The notes under the pieces: generated by a model
Seen by the model: the letters and a program-made list of their open reading frames with translations, nothing else
The model's database searches: none
Told to the model about the DNA's origin: nothing
NCBI RefSeq assembly: GCF_910589235.1
Contig: NC_060956.1
Span: 13,172,999 to 13,236,998, forward strand
Direction of reading: 5' to 3'
Length of the DNA: 64,000 nucleotides
DNA from: Vespa crabro
Taxonomy: Eukaryota > Arthropoda > Insecta > Hymenoptera > Vespidae
Shown: one piece after another, positions 23,744 to 35,531 of the stretch
Numbering within the stretch: the stretch's first letter is position 1
Layout of the letters: each line of letters starts with the position of its first letter
Program-made: the position numbers and the translations under genes

Positions 23744-26700
23744 TTCTTTTTCTTTCTTTTTCTCTTTGAAAGGCCAAGTCTAAAATTGCTGCCGTTGTTT
23801 TCTCATGTGTGCACTGACTCGAATAAAGGAACAAGTCATTTTGCGAACGTGCACTTCATGTCTGCATTGTCGCTTTTCATTTGCTTAAACCATCTTCTTT
23901 GTTCTCTTCGAAGTTTGTCTTTTCTGTTTTCGCCTAATAGTTGGAAAACAGAAAAACGGTCAGGTTTGAAGATTGTAAAACTTCGTAGACGGTTTCCCTT
24001 CTACGGGAAAAATTCGTGAACCGTGCGTGGTAGAAAATAGGAGGGTGGTCATCGAGTTTACCCTATCTAACTTGATGCTCCGGTTTTTTAAAGAGTGGTA
24101 GTGCCCAAGCTCGATTGCCATGGTTGTAGTGGTGATAGTAGTTGATCGTAACAGGGACGATGGTGATGGTGAAATCGAGTTAGTTAAATTAACCATGAAA
24201 TAGACTACCTCCGCCCTAGTGTCTGTCTATCTTATCCGTCGCTAGTGTCGTTCGCATCGTTCCGTGACCGCTAACCAAAGCTAACTAGTCCCGTAGGGCC
24301 GTTTAGTTTGCTCGTTCGTAGGGTGAAGGGTAAGGAAACATTACAAAAAAAAAATAAAAAAATAAAAAACAAAAATACAAATTACTTATTTTTGTTTGAA
24401 ATTGTTGTACTTTACTTTCATTGTTTGATTATAACATAAAAATGATATTAATTAATATATAAATATAGTGTATATAATAATAAAATTTCAACAATACGTA
24501 AAATTGTTAGAAAGCAAAGAAAGTAGAATTTCTATACGTTTCTATGAGCGTTATGAGCCTCTCCTGCCCGTGATTCATGGGTACGATGATCCCATTGACA
24601 AATAAGAAGGACGTAGGCCAGCCTTTTTCTCATTAGCGGCACTTTGAACTAAACCGCCCACGTTATGACAAACTAGATTAATTTTCTGTCCAAAAGGTAC
24701 CGCCCTTCTCGATCGTTTATTACGAAATTTCAACTGTCAGAGACTGCTTTATCGTGTTCCCGTGCTCTCTGTTACCCGAAGATTGCCATTTTATTCGACC
24801 GCCGTAAAAAACTAAGCTGCATAATCAGCGAACATAATCTCATTTACGAATTTTTTTATCGCACTTTCGACGTCCCGTTGAAATTAACTCGCGCGATCCT
24901 GTGCATTTCTCTTTCGAGTTTTTCTTTTGTTAGAGAGAAAAAAAAATCTGACGATCTGAGCCATTATCGCTGTCGTAAATTCACATGTGTCAAAATAAAT
25001 TAATAAAGTTCCAACTGCTCGAAAGTATTCGTAGTATGGAACTTCGTTCTGAAAGTTGCTCAAAGATTATTTACTTCGAGACATTTGCTTAATATGAAAA
25101 GACAGATTTCTATATTAATGTTGCGTTGAAAGTCACCTGGCACCAATAGATCGCGTTTTTATAGTAAAAATCGAGATCGGGTTAAAAATATTCAAAGATG
25201 GGAGCGTTGGCCGTAGAGGAGTTTATAACTCACGTCAGGCAGGTAATTAGCCGCTTTTGCCCAACTGTAATGGACCCGCTAAGGCACTAAGCGAGACCCT
25301 TAACTTATTTAAATGAACTGGTAACCCATGTCCATGTCCAACGCGAGCCAGACGCGAGGCAATATAGAAAAACCATTTATAAGGGCACTATTCCGGATGC
25401 CTAAACAACCTTCTCTCTTCGTTTTGTTATACTTTGGACTCTGCACGACCGTCAGGCGAACTATTTTTTCGTACCAATGCGCGGATACAGATGAGTCTCA
25501 GCTGAACTGCTTGTTTTCATTGCTCCTTGAAATTTTTTATGACTTTAAGATGAGATAAGCAATAACGTCGAGATTTATCTGATAAATAATGACACTTAGA
25601 AGCAGTGATACAACGTACAACGCTTACTATTTTTTTTGTTTTCCTTCTTTCGTTCTTTAATAATCTTAATGATTGTTTCTTTTTATTTATTTATTTTTTA
25701 TTTATTCATTTTTTATTTATTCATTCTTTCCGACAACTTCAGCGTAAATTCGTGGTCGCGAATTGTTTGTAATAATATCGGTTTTAAATCCGTGAATCAT
25801 ATTGATTTGATTTCGATGGAATTTAGGGACGTGTCTGGAGAGCGAATATTGATTTTATGCTCGGCTGTAAAAGTGTGATTTGAATTTTGATTGCGGCCTG
25901 GAAGAGATCGCGTAACAGGATAGTGCACGCTTTGCCAGACGCACAAGGGTTCTTCAAGCGATGCTTACTCGACTGGAAAATCGAAGGAATATATGTTTTA
26001 AAGTGCCGAAATTGGAGAGACCTTCTGACCGATTATGAATCGAAGAAAAAATAGATTCAATGCGAAGATTAATTTTTTTATTTGTTATTTCTGAACTTTC
26101 TCAAATTTTTCTCACATTTTTCTGCCCACAGCTGTACTTTTTTTGGAACAGAAGGAAAAAGAAGAAAAAGTTACGAAATCGTGGGCGTGCACATAGACGA
26201 ATCGTTCTAGCTCGATTAGAATCTTAAAAGGAGCATAATTCGATAATGATATGAGGGCAGTCGAGATTTCATCGTAGAAGCATGCTAATGCCGCTTTTGT
26301 CGTAAGCCCCAGATGACTATAATTTGCGAGCACTTAAAAATAGGTATTAAAATATTATCATAGATCGTTTCCACGTAATATTCTAACACAAAAGTCCGTT
26401 TGCTTTTGTCAGCTCGCACTTTGCAATAATATTCTGCATTCAGTGTTCCACTTTTGAGAATTCATATTTTTTCTTACTATTATTTTCTATCAAATAATAT
26501 ACGAAAGAAAAAAGATTTATAATCTATCAATACAAATTAATAAAAGAGGCACATATACCGAATTATCACGAATTGATGATTAGAGACGTAATTAAGCGTG
26601 GGTTGTTATATTGCCGGGAATAAGATTATATTAGTGTATGGAACTTAAACAAATAAATAGATGGTTGATAGAGAAAAAAAGAAGGGGAAAGATAGAGATA

Positions 26701-26867
26701 GTCTATTTCCGTGCATAAGTACATCGACGCATCGATGCAATATCGTTAAACAAACGAACGACTGATGGATGAAGCGGTCATTAATGTGGATATTCACTAG
26801 TCGCCGTACGCATCATCTTCTCTATTTCTTGCTTTATTTTTTGAGAAAGGTCCACCAAGAGCACCTA
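23742..26867. other. Non-coding stretch, about 3.1 kb
   Basis: No firm gene. An A-rich segment (24343-24375) leads into an 11-bp inverted repeat, AAACAAAAATA / TATTTTTGTTT (24367-24397). A 30-codon frame at 25198-25290 starts MGALAVEEFITHVRQ and has a donor-like CAG|GTAATT at 25242/25243. The rest is AT-rich with nothing recognisable. Confidence 0.4.
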
Positions 26868-26871
26868 TTTC

Positions 26872-26952
<81 letters not shown>

Positions 26953-26968
26953 TTTCTTTCCTTCTTTC
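26868..26968. repeat. 101-bp (CT)n polypyrimidine tract
   Basis: An uninterrupted pyrimidine tract, mostly CT with TTTC interruptions. Homopurine-homopyrimidine tracts of this length can form triplex (H-DNA). Confidence 0.95.
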
Positions 26969-27004
26969 GCTCTCTTAACATCTCGTGGCTCCAATTAGTT
27001 CTGA

Positions 27005-27145
27005 ACGTCGGTCCGTCCGTCTATCCGTCCTCTACGTCCGTGTCCGTCTGTCCGTTGCTGCTTCGTTCCTTCGTTCGTCGAGCCGTCCACACGATACTAT
27101 TTGCACCGTTCTTTCGTTCGTTCGTTGCCTCGGCTCGTTCGTATC
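27005..27145. repeat. Degenerate YYCG tetranucleotide cluster
   Basis: Repeated GTCC, GTCT, TTCC and TTCG tetranucleotides include GTCCGTCCGTC at 27011 and TTCGTTCGTTCG around 27113. It resembles a decayed or nascent relative of the large TTCG array at 35.5 kb. Confidence 0.6.
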
Positions 27146-27319
27146 CCTCAGCTTCATTAAGAAACGGTAATGCGTTTTGTTTCTCTTCTACATGGGCTCT
27201 CCCTCTTTTCAAACGTAGGGGGAGAGAACGAACCAGAGACTCTTTTAATAATCCTGCAGCACGTTCAGAGATTTATTATTTTCGGACTACGTTGCCCGGA
27301 TAAGTCCATATGGCTGACG

Positions 27320-27324
27320 CTCTT

Positions 27325-27366
<42 letters not shown>

Positions 27367-27380
27367 CTCTCTTTTCTTCC
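27320..27380. repeat. (CT)n microsatellite
   Basis: A 61-bp all-pyrimidine tract with about 15 perfect CT units in the centre. Confidence 0.95.
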
Positions 27381-29397
27381 ACGACTCAACGAAGATCTCT
27401 TCCTTTTTCTACTTCCTCCAACTTCCAACGTCGTCTCCTTCGAGCTTCCACTCGTTCCGCAAACTTCTGTACAGGGTGACCTAATAAAGTACAAAACTCG
27501 AATGTGTGACATCCACTAAAGTTCCGAATATTCCCGGAGGTGTATTCTTCATCTCGTTCAAAAAAAGATTTATTGACGTTCAAGATAGAAAGCTACAGAA
27601 AAAACTGAGTGAGTTTTAATGTGTTTTACAATCTATCTCGAACATAATGACATAATAGAATATACGAACTTCTGAATGAAAAAGCCCAGAACGTTATCAA
27701 AATTATCTGATGCGCTTCTAAATATATAAGTCTAAAAGAATTAAATTTCTCTTTGCTACTATTCGTGCGTTTGTTATAACAGAAAATGGAAATAGTAGTA
27801 ACTCCATCGACGGGTCGTCGTTGGTCTAGCAGTGCCGGTGGTTTCGATCAGGGAGAAAAGAGAGATAGCATCCTTTCTCTCCCCCTCTTTCTCTTCTCTC
27901 GTTTGGTTATAATTCTTAGTGGGACGTGTAGCTATAAGCATATTCCAATCCTTTGATTTAACGAGGTGTGGTGTCGGTTATACTATAAATGTTACATCGG
28001 GCCCCTATAAACCAAACGGGCGAGTCGGTAAATTAGGAACCGAAAGCTTTCGCAGGAAGCCCCCTAAAAATACAATTAACGAGTCGTTTAACGGATATAC
28101 CTGTGTAGCGCACTATTTCGTAGGATGGCATCCGTGCAAAACAAAATAAGAAGTATTCGCGAGATAGGCGAATACTTTCTGTTGACCGTTAGTTGCATTC
28201 TCGTGAAAAGCAAGAATTCATTTATCAGGCATGAATTTCTATCGGTCTCTTAACGATATTTCTATATAGATAAGTATATATTCGAGTGTTGTCGGAAGAC
28301 CAATTTTAATTCGATTTCGTTCGATGAGCATCTCTGACGACGAAGAAAATGTAACGCACCGAAAACATCATGTGACTTATCGAGAGTTATTTATCAGAAT
28401 TTTTGAGCATCGAGTTTACAGTAAAAGCGTTTGATATACGAAAAGATGTGACAGTGTGTGTGTGTGTGTATATATATGTGTAAATGCAGTTGTATGTGTA
28501 TTGATGCTCTTACGCGGGCATCGATATAACACGGTCATGCGTCAATGTTCAAGGTACTGCTACATCGGTGCCTTTTCACCGAGAAAAACATTTATTAAAA
28601 CAGCTATAAAATATTGTTGTATAGCAACCTGTGGTGATATATAACCGACCCAACGATACTTACCACGTTGGTAACGGGGATTTATTGTCGCTTGATGGAA
28701 CGTAAAATTGTGTATCTCCTATATATTTTTTCGTGAACGCGTTTTATTATTGGAAATGTCCTGGAATCATTAAGAAGGAAATCATATTGATGATAATGTA
28801 ATATCTATTTTTCTTATTTCTACGTGTAAACCAGAGTAGAATTTCTTGAGCCACGATTGTTTTTCCAACGCACGACATCGAGACCTTTCTAATAAATTAT
28901 ATCTCACTCTGCTTAATATTGTATCTACAGTGCAGGTAGTTGATACGATAATCCATGATAAATCATCCGGTGAATTTTTAGCTTAATGAGTTTTTAGTGG
29001 CGAATTTCAGCAACGTGATTCATTTCGTTTTTTAATTAATTCATTAACGCCCTGCGTATCGTACCTTTCCATTTTATACGCTACTACGGTCAAACCAGTT
29101 ACCGATATTCGCCTTACTTATGTTTCTATTTAGATATCTCCATAAAAAAATAATTCGAACAATACATCCTCTCAGAAGGAACATCCCACATTGGTTTCTT
29201 CGTCATTTTTGAATTAAAAAATCACGTTGAAAGATCGAACACAGGTATCGTTAGAATTTGTTTCAGCTTTGCTGTCATAGCAATCAATTATATAAAATAA
29301 ACGTATTCACATTCTTGAACATGAAGTAGGCATCGTATGTATATATTTGTGATTAGAAAGCAACTCCATTGAGTGAGCACATTCGTCTTCCGTTTAT
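27381..29397. other. Non-coding stretch, about 2 kb
   Basis: No supported gene. A GT/TA run lies at 28454-28480 (GTGTGTGTGTGTATATATATG). Unique sequence at 27940-28140 has a 76-codon open frame beginning at a GTG, with no recognisable domain. Confidence 0.45.
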
Positions 29398-29411
29398 AGG
29401 AAAAAGAGAGG

Positions 29412-29445
<34 letters not shown>

Positions 29446-29449
29446 GGAG
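29398..29449. repeat. (GA)n microsatellite
   Basis: A purine-only GA tract with GGGA interruptions. Confidence 0.9.
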
Positions 29450-32404
29450 TAGAAAATAAGAGAGAGAACGATAAAAAGGGGCAAAGGTGTCGGTGTTGAA
29501 GCCCTGCGGGATACGACCCCCGTGGCGAACACACGACTCCTGAAAGAGCCTCCGTTTGGGAATTGCGCTTCCTCCTTCACTGAAATCAACCTGTCGGCCA
29601 TTAATTCGTGAAGGCTAGCGAAATTGATGAGGAACGGGTCATATTAAATAGATACGTACGTCCGCCATTCAAATTCGCTTCTTGAAACTTAAGAAAAGTG
29701 AAAAATCTTACAAGGAAAATATGTCGTTCTAACAAAAATTCGTATATTTTACATATATTTTGTTAGATACAAATTTTTATATAATAAATCTTTATAACAT
29801 CGTATCTTCCGTAAACAATAAATAAATGTAAATTTTTATTCAGAAAGTTCGACTATGCGATTAAAGTACGAAGAAAAGGCGTGAACTCGACGAAACACGG
29901 ATCTATTAAAATTCCAGGTTATGTTTGGCCGTGCGTTGGGCTGTATGCTGTGCTACGGTGCCGGCATTAGACCTGTAATTAACCGGTAGCTCTTTTACTC
30001 ACGAGAGCGTAACTCCAACCATTTAACGGTTTGTTTTTATTGGCCGTTTATTGGTTATTTTTAAGGGCATGGAACCCCGCAGGCGAACGATGCCTTGAGC
30101 GGTCTCCTTCTGTTTGAAAATATGTATCCGAAAATCGGAAGTAGAGCTTCGAAATCTTGGGTTAACGTGAATCGTTCTCCCTAGTTACATTACTCAGCAA
30201 TAATCATTGGTAGTATAAAGTCTCTTCGTTTGATCGGTCTGACCGATAATTAAGAGCAATGATTAAACGATGCACGAGTTCGCGTAGCTCGAATTAAACC
30301 AATCCGACGTTGTTTGTCGTCGAGTTAGTGCGAAAACGCAATAGTTTTGCTCTTTGTTTAATTTTCGGCTTGAATTTAAACCGATGAGGAGAGGCGGATG
30401 TCGCATCAGCGCACCCATCGCTTCCCAGGATAAATGCAATTAAATGTATGTACGTGTTCTGGTGTGAGAGCGTTGAAATATAATAATGCATTTTATGACA
30501 TAATGTAACAATTATTTTATTAATAACGCGGTATGAAGAGAAAAGGGAAATACGGCATTTCGCGAAAATTTGCAAATATTTTGAACGGTTTTGAAATACT
30601 ATCGCATCGCTTCCTACATAGATACATCATTTACCTCCGTCTCAACTTCCGTCAATATTGAGATATCATTAATGAAATTCCTGAGAACATGTGCGTCATA
30701 TCAAATGAAATGTAAAATGGGATCGTTTCAAAAAATACGACGCACTGGTTTCGTTATGACATTAACGCTTTTTAACCGGAATCTCCTCAAGCACTTACTT
30801 CTTCGCGTAATAAAAGTGGGGCTTATAGTATCATGATTTTAGCTTTGCACGTGCGCAAGGAGTATGTTTTGTTTGTTAAGCAGGCGAAGGGTGGCGTTGT
30901 TTATCGAAAGGTATTATTAAGCGCGCTTCACTACTCGTTTGAACTCGAGTGCAGCTTATAGAATGCTCCTTGTTGAATCGAGAGTAGAAGTAGTCTCGAT
31001 TACGTATCGTTTCTTTTTGCGAGTACGAGTGATTTTGATTAATTAATCGAGCAAATTATTCAAGTAACACGACGACACACGTCTAGTCTTTTTATGTTTA
31101 GCATTTATATTACTGATCAGATCTTTGTCTATTTATTTATTGACTTATTTTAATTGAACATAATTCTATTTCTTTATATTTTTATTTTATTCATATTTTA
31201 CTATCTTATATTCTGTTATTTGTTATTAGAACATACTTTTCATCTTTGCCATATATTCTCACGGTAACTTTTCTCTTTTGGCAAATATCATTCTACCTTC
31301 ACGAACACTAACTAGAACACTAAATCGAATACCGTCGTTAGAATCACTTCATTTCCTTCGCTTTCGTTATTCGAGTCCCTTCGAGCGGTTCATCCGAGAA
31401 TACTTTTAGTAGTCGCGTTCGGAGAAAATAAAAAGAGAAGGAAAAGAACAAGGAGGAGCTGGATCAGCTGGAAGCGTTAAAATCGGACTTTTAAAGAGCG
31501 AAAAGTATATCGCACGAGCGCCAACCGCATCGATGCACTATAGCTTTCGGGGTTTAAGATTATACGCAATTAGCACTCTAACTACCGCCCAGCCCAAATT
31601 GGATTATTTTTTTCAGGGAACATTTCAATCAAGCCGTCAACGTCCCCCTGAGCGATATCGAAAGATTCGACCCTGCAATTACTTTGCTAATTAAATCAAG
31701 ATCGCCTCTGAGCCAGCTGTCCTGTCGTCTACATAGGCGATGTGTATCGAGAAGCTTGTTTACGAGCTCAAAAAAGGGACATCTAACTAGCTGATAATTC
31801 GCATTTCACTTTCGTGAAAGTCAGACAACGTTCATCTCTCTTTTTCTTCGAATATCTCCTTTCGAAGGAGGTATTCAAACTTCCTAGCTCGGATGAACCG
31901 TTTTATTCGTCGTAAAAGCCATTGTTAATACTATTTTTTTATTTTCATAGGGAAAGAGTGCGTCCGATCTTCACCATATAAACATGCCGTTTGATATTCC
32001 TGATTCTTGTTTTCCACATTGTATGCGAGGTCTATCTCAAGACGGTGGTTCATATTTCTCTCTTTTATGCAAACCAACCGATTTATGAAATGTATTCCGC
32101 CTTTTTCTAGGCTCTTCGTGTCCCTCATGAGCCACTCTATACTGTTGACGTGTCCCGATCCATTCGAGCTCGCTCACACGTCGGAGTGTGGAGAATTCCT
32201 TCTCCGAAGAAACCCAAAACTGATGGTTAATTATATTCGACCAGCAACTGAACTTGGTCTGGAAAGAGCACGAAGGGTCTTTTTTAGTTTGCGGCACGCG
32301 CTGCCACGTGGCATTGTTGCGGACCACGTGAAAAGGAAACGAGCAACCAGCGGCTCGTATTGAATCAGTGTGTTACCGATATGCATATACACTCTCTTCT
32401 CTTG

Positions 32405-32408
<4 letters not shown>
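29450..32408. other. Non-coding stretch, about 3 kb
   Basis: No supported gene. Two hairpins lie at 31808-31876 (see findings). Unique, balanced sequence at 29900-30130 could be a conserved non-coding element. A frame at 32007-32363 (118 codons) follows no known family and overlaps an open frame on the other strand. Confidence 0.4.
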
Positions 32409-32456
<48 letters not shown>

Positions 32457-32474
32457 TTATCTCTCTCTCTCTTT

Positions 32475-32545
<71 letters not shown>
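32409..32545. repeat. Compound (CT)n microsatellite
   Basis: A perfect CT run to about 32453, then an ATTTAT break, then 86 bp of uninterrupted pyrimidines to 32545. Poly-LS frames on + and poly-RE frames on - are repeat translations. Confidence 0.95.
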
Positions 32546-32547
<2 letters not shown>

Positions 32548-32706
32548 GCTCTTTCTGTGTTCAACAGCACATATACATACACATATATAAACCATATAGT
32601 CGGTGTTATATGCACAATCCTTTTATGGATGCAGAAGGCAATTATTATCGTCTCCCAAGAGATTGAATAATAAAATTGTTACATCTCCATTTTATAGAGA
32701 AGCCTT

Positions 32707-32717
32707 TTCTCTCTCTC

Positions 32718-32786
<69 letters not shown>
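32707..32786. repeat. (CT)n microsatellite with CCC interruptions
   Basis: About 40 CT units interrupted twice by CTCCCT. It is the second CT tract within 400 bp. Confidence 0.95.
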
Positions 32787-32792
<6 letters not shown>

Positions 32793-35531
32793 GTCAAACG
32801 AACGAGTCCTTTTCGTTTGAAATATGAGCGCAGTTTCTTTGACCTGGATCCAACGTGCGAAATATTTCTACAAATGCAAAATGCAATCAAAACGCGTGGG
32901 ATTTGGAACAGGTGCACGCATGCTGAGGACAATTAACATGAATTATGGTAAATGCTCGTGGTCCGTTCGCAAAAGGATTCACAGGAGCGTATGTCACGTG
33001 AGTGTATGTACGAAGGCACTAGATTGCCTCACGGCACGAATATTTCGGTCTGTGTTTTTGCTCATGATCTGATGCCCGCAGGTGCAACTCCGCCGGCGAG
33101 ATATTCGATCGACTCGTAAATTTCATTTCAACTTTGTATCTCTTGATAGCTGTTTCATTTTGGAGACATTTTTATGTACTTCTTTTGTTACTGATTAACT
33201 TAGAAATTAACTTTTGTTAATTTCTTGAAAGAAGTATTTTCTGATCTGTCATAGATATTTGTAATTTTCGAAATTGCTTAAATGACAATATTACAGTGCT
33301 TGACATTTTGTATATAACGTTTAATTAATTGGTTCATTGTTGAAGGTTTGGATTATCATCGGAAAAACGATTCAATAAATACGCATACGTTAAATTACGA
33401 GAAATCAGTTACAAGACAAGAATAGTCGGAGTAATTTACTTTCTGAATAACGCATTTTCGAACTTGATTGGCTGCAGGTGTCAAGAGCAATCGCTTCGAG
33501 GAAATACTACTGTATCTCTTCCGATCTGATAAAACAGCGCTGTCATTCCCTTAGTATTCATGCTACGACTTCTCCATAGCTGAAACGATAATTAAAGTTC
33601 ATAGTCATTGCCCTTTAACCGTTGACATTGTTGCATAGCTCGACAGTTTTAATATGGTTTGCGTTAAACACGACACGAGAAGCAGGTGTTTCTTATTTCT
33701 TTTTTTCTCTAAATAGCAATAAGATAGTAATAATCCGAAAAAAATTAAAGAAAATTGAAATTTGTATACAAACGAGTCGACGAAGACGTTGTATTATACA
33801 ATTGCCGAACGCACGAACATTACGTCATGGAATCAATCATTCTATTATCTTAATCAAATCAACGTCATTTCCTAGCATAAAAAGAGACAGTTTGTATAAT
33901 GAAAAATGAAACGTAAAAGCTGAATGAGGAAAAGACGAAGAATAACTCGTTTCCTCGTTTAAAATTCTAACGTTACGCTTGTCCGAACATAGGAAACGCA
34001 ACGTAGTATGTGTCCTATGTGTGGTCGATAAATTTAATTTGAAATGGTACCGTAGAATACACTCTTTTTATTTCATCCTGCCAACCGCACGAAATAAACC
34101 AATATCAAAGCACGCGAAGAGCGAAGTTTCGTCAAACGAGGAATCAATGTTTCAAGCCTTTGAGGGACAGAACGTTTGACGGATGAGAAATCAGTCGGAA
34201 CGTTCACCTGTCGAAGTTCCGGCATCGAATTGGCAAAATGCAGCTGACAAAATAATTAGTTTCCTGGATTCACTCTGACCGAAAGAGGATTCGTTTGACC
34301 AAATCGCGTGTCGCGGAATTATGAAACAAAATTGGAGCCGGTTTTAGACGAGAGAGAAATGGACTGGTTGTCTCTCGAAGACGTTAGAGAAAATTATATC
34401 TCCCATCATGATTTCGACCGGATTGCTCCAAACGGTTGATAATTTTTCTAAAATTTAACACGATGCATGTTAGTTTATGGAACAGTTTCTATCGAAGAAC
34501 GAAATAGAATCACACCGTAAGATACAATGATATGTATGGCATGCAATGACAACTCGTGCCGCGTTTTTAATGTCGTATCTTTCAAACTCATGACATACTT
34601 CTGACAGCATATCCGATTTTAAAGATCCATGCTGTAACGTGCGCGTGCTAGGCCCGCAGGCGATTTAAAAATCGAAAGAACTTCTCTTTGTAAGCCAGTA
34701 TATATGTATGTATATGGGATAAAAAAAATTTTAACTGATGATTCATTTTATATTGATAAGTCAAATATCGCTTTTATAATATACACAGTGCGAAGAATTC
34801 AACGTCGGACGATAAAGGTATAAAAATCCAGCACAGACATTAATAAATATCGAAGTACAACACATCCTTTTCCCTTATATGAAAGGTATTATGTATACAT
34901 TCGAGAAATTCTCCGAATCTTATCGGGTCGATCACTTATGCCCATAAAAAGATAGAAAATGCTGCTTACGTCGTTGACTCGAGGGTGGTTTCGAGCTTGG
35001 ATACAGAGCTGATAGCTCCGGGCTGATAGATGTTGGCTAATTATGTGCCCGAGAAGTCCTGCCTTCGTTTGTTGGAGGAAAAGGAACCCTCACGAGTTCG
35101 TCTCGTTCGGCTTGGTTCTATCGTGCTCGACCACCCATTGACAATACAATTTCTTAGTGATCAACGAAGACATTGTCATTGATTATTAACTTTCTTTGAT
35201 CCGATTCGTAATAATGTTAATACAACAATTAATGCTACTTCTTGCGTTCTCTTCTATCGTCAACGATGGTTTGTGTTTTTCTTATAATTTCACGCCATAA
35301 TCTATTAATTTTTAAAAATTCCATAATCGTTTATCGGAATACAATATAACATTAGACATATAGTACAATGAATTCTACAAGTCTTCTATACAAATTCTAA
35401 TCTTTGAATGCAGCACGACGAAACATGCACGAGTGCGCGTACATTGCACATGGATAGAGGACAATCGACAATTACCAAAGCTTCGACGATGGAGGTGTAT
35501 ATATATCTATACATATCATTATACATATTTA
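32787..35531. other. Non-coding stretch flanking the TTCG array
   Basis: No supported gene. It is AT-rich with no long repeats. The last 40 bp before the array are TA-rich (TATATATATCTATACATATCATTATACATATTTA). Confidence 0.45.

Noticed and set aside
31617..31792. Open frame after TTATTTTTTTCAG (EHFNQAVNVPLSDIERFDP...)
   Set aside because: The acceptor looks strong and the frame is open for nearly 60 codons, but no acceptable donor follows and no similarity is recognised.
32007..32363. 118-codon ATG frame on + with a CTTTTTCTAG acceptor-like site inside
   Set aside because: No family recognised, no donor found, and a 96-codon frame is open on the other strand over the same bases.
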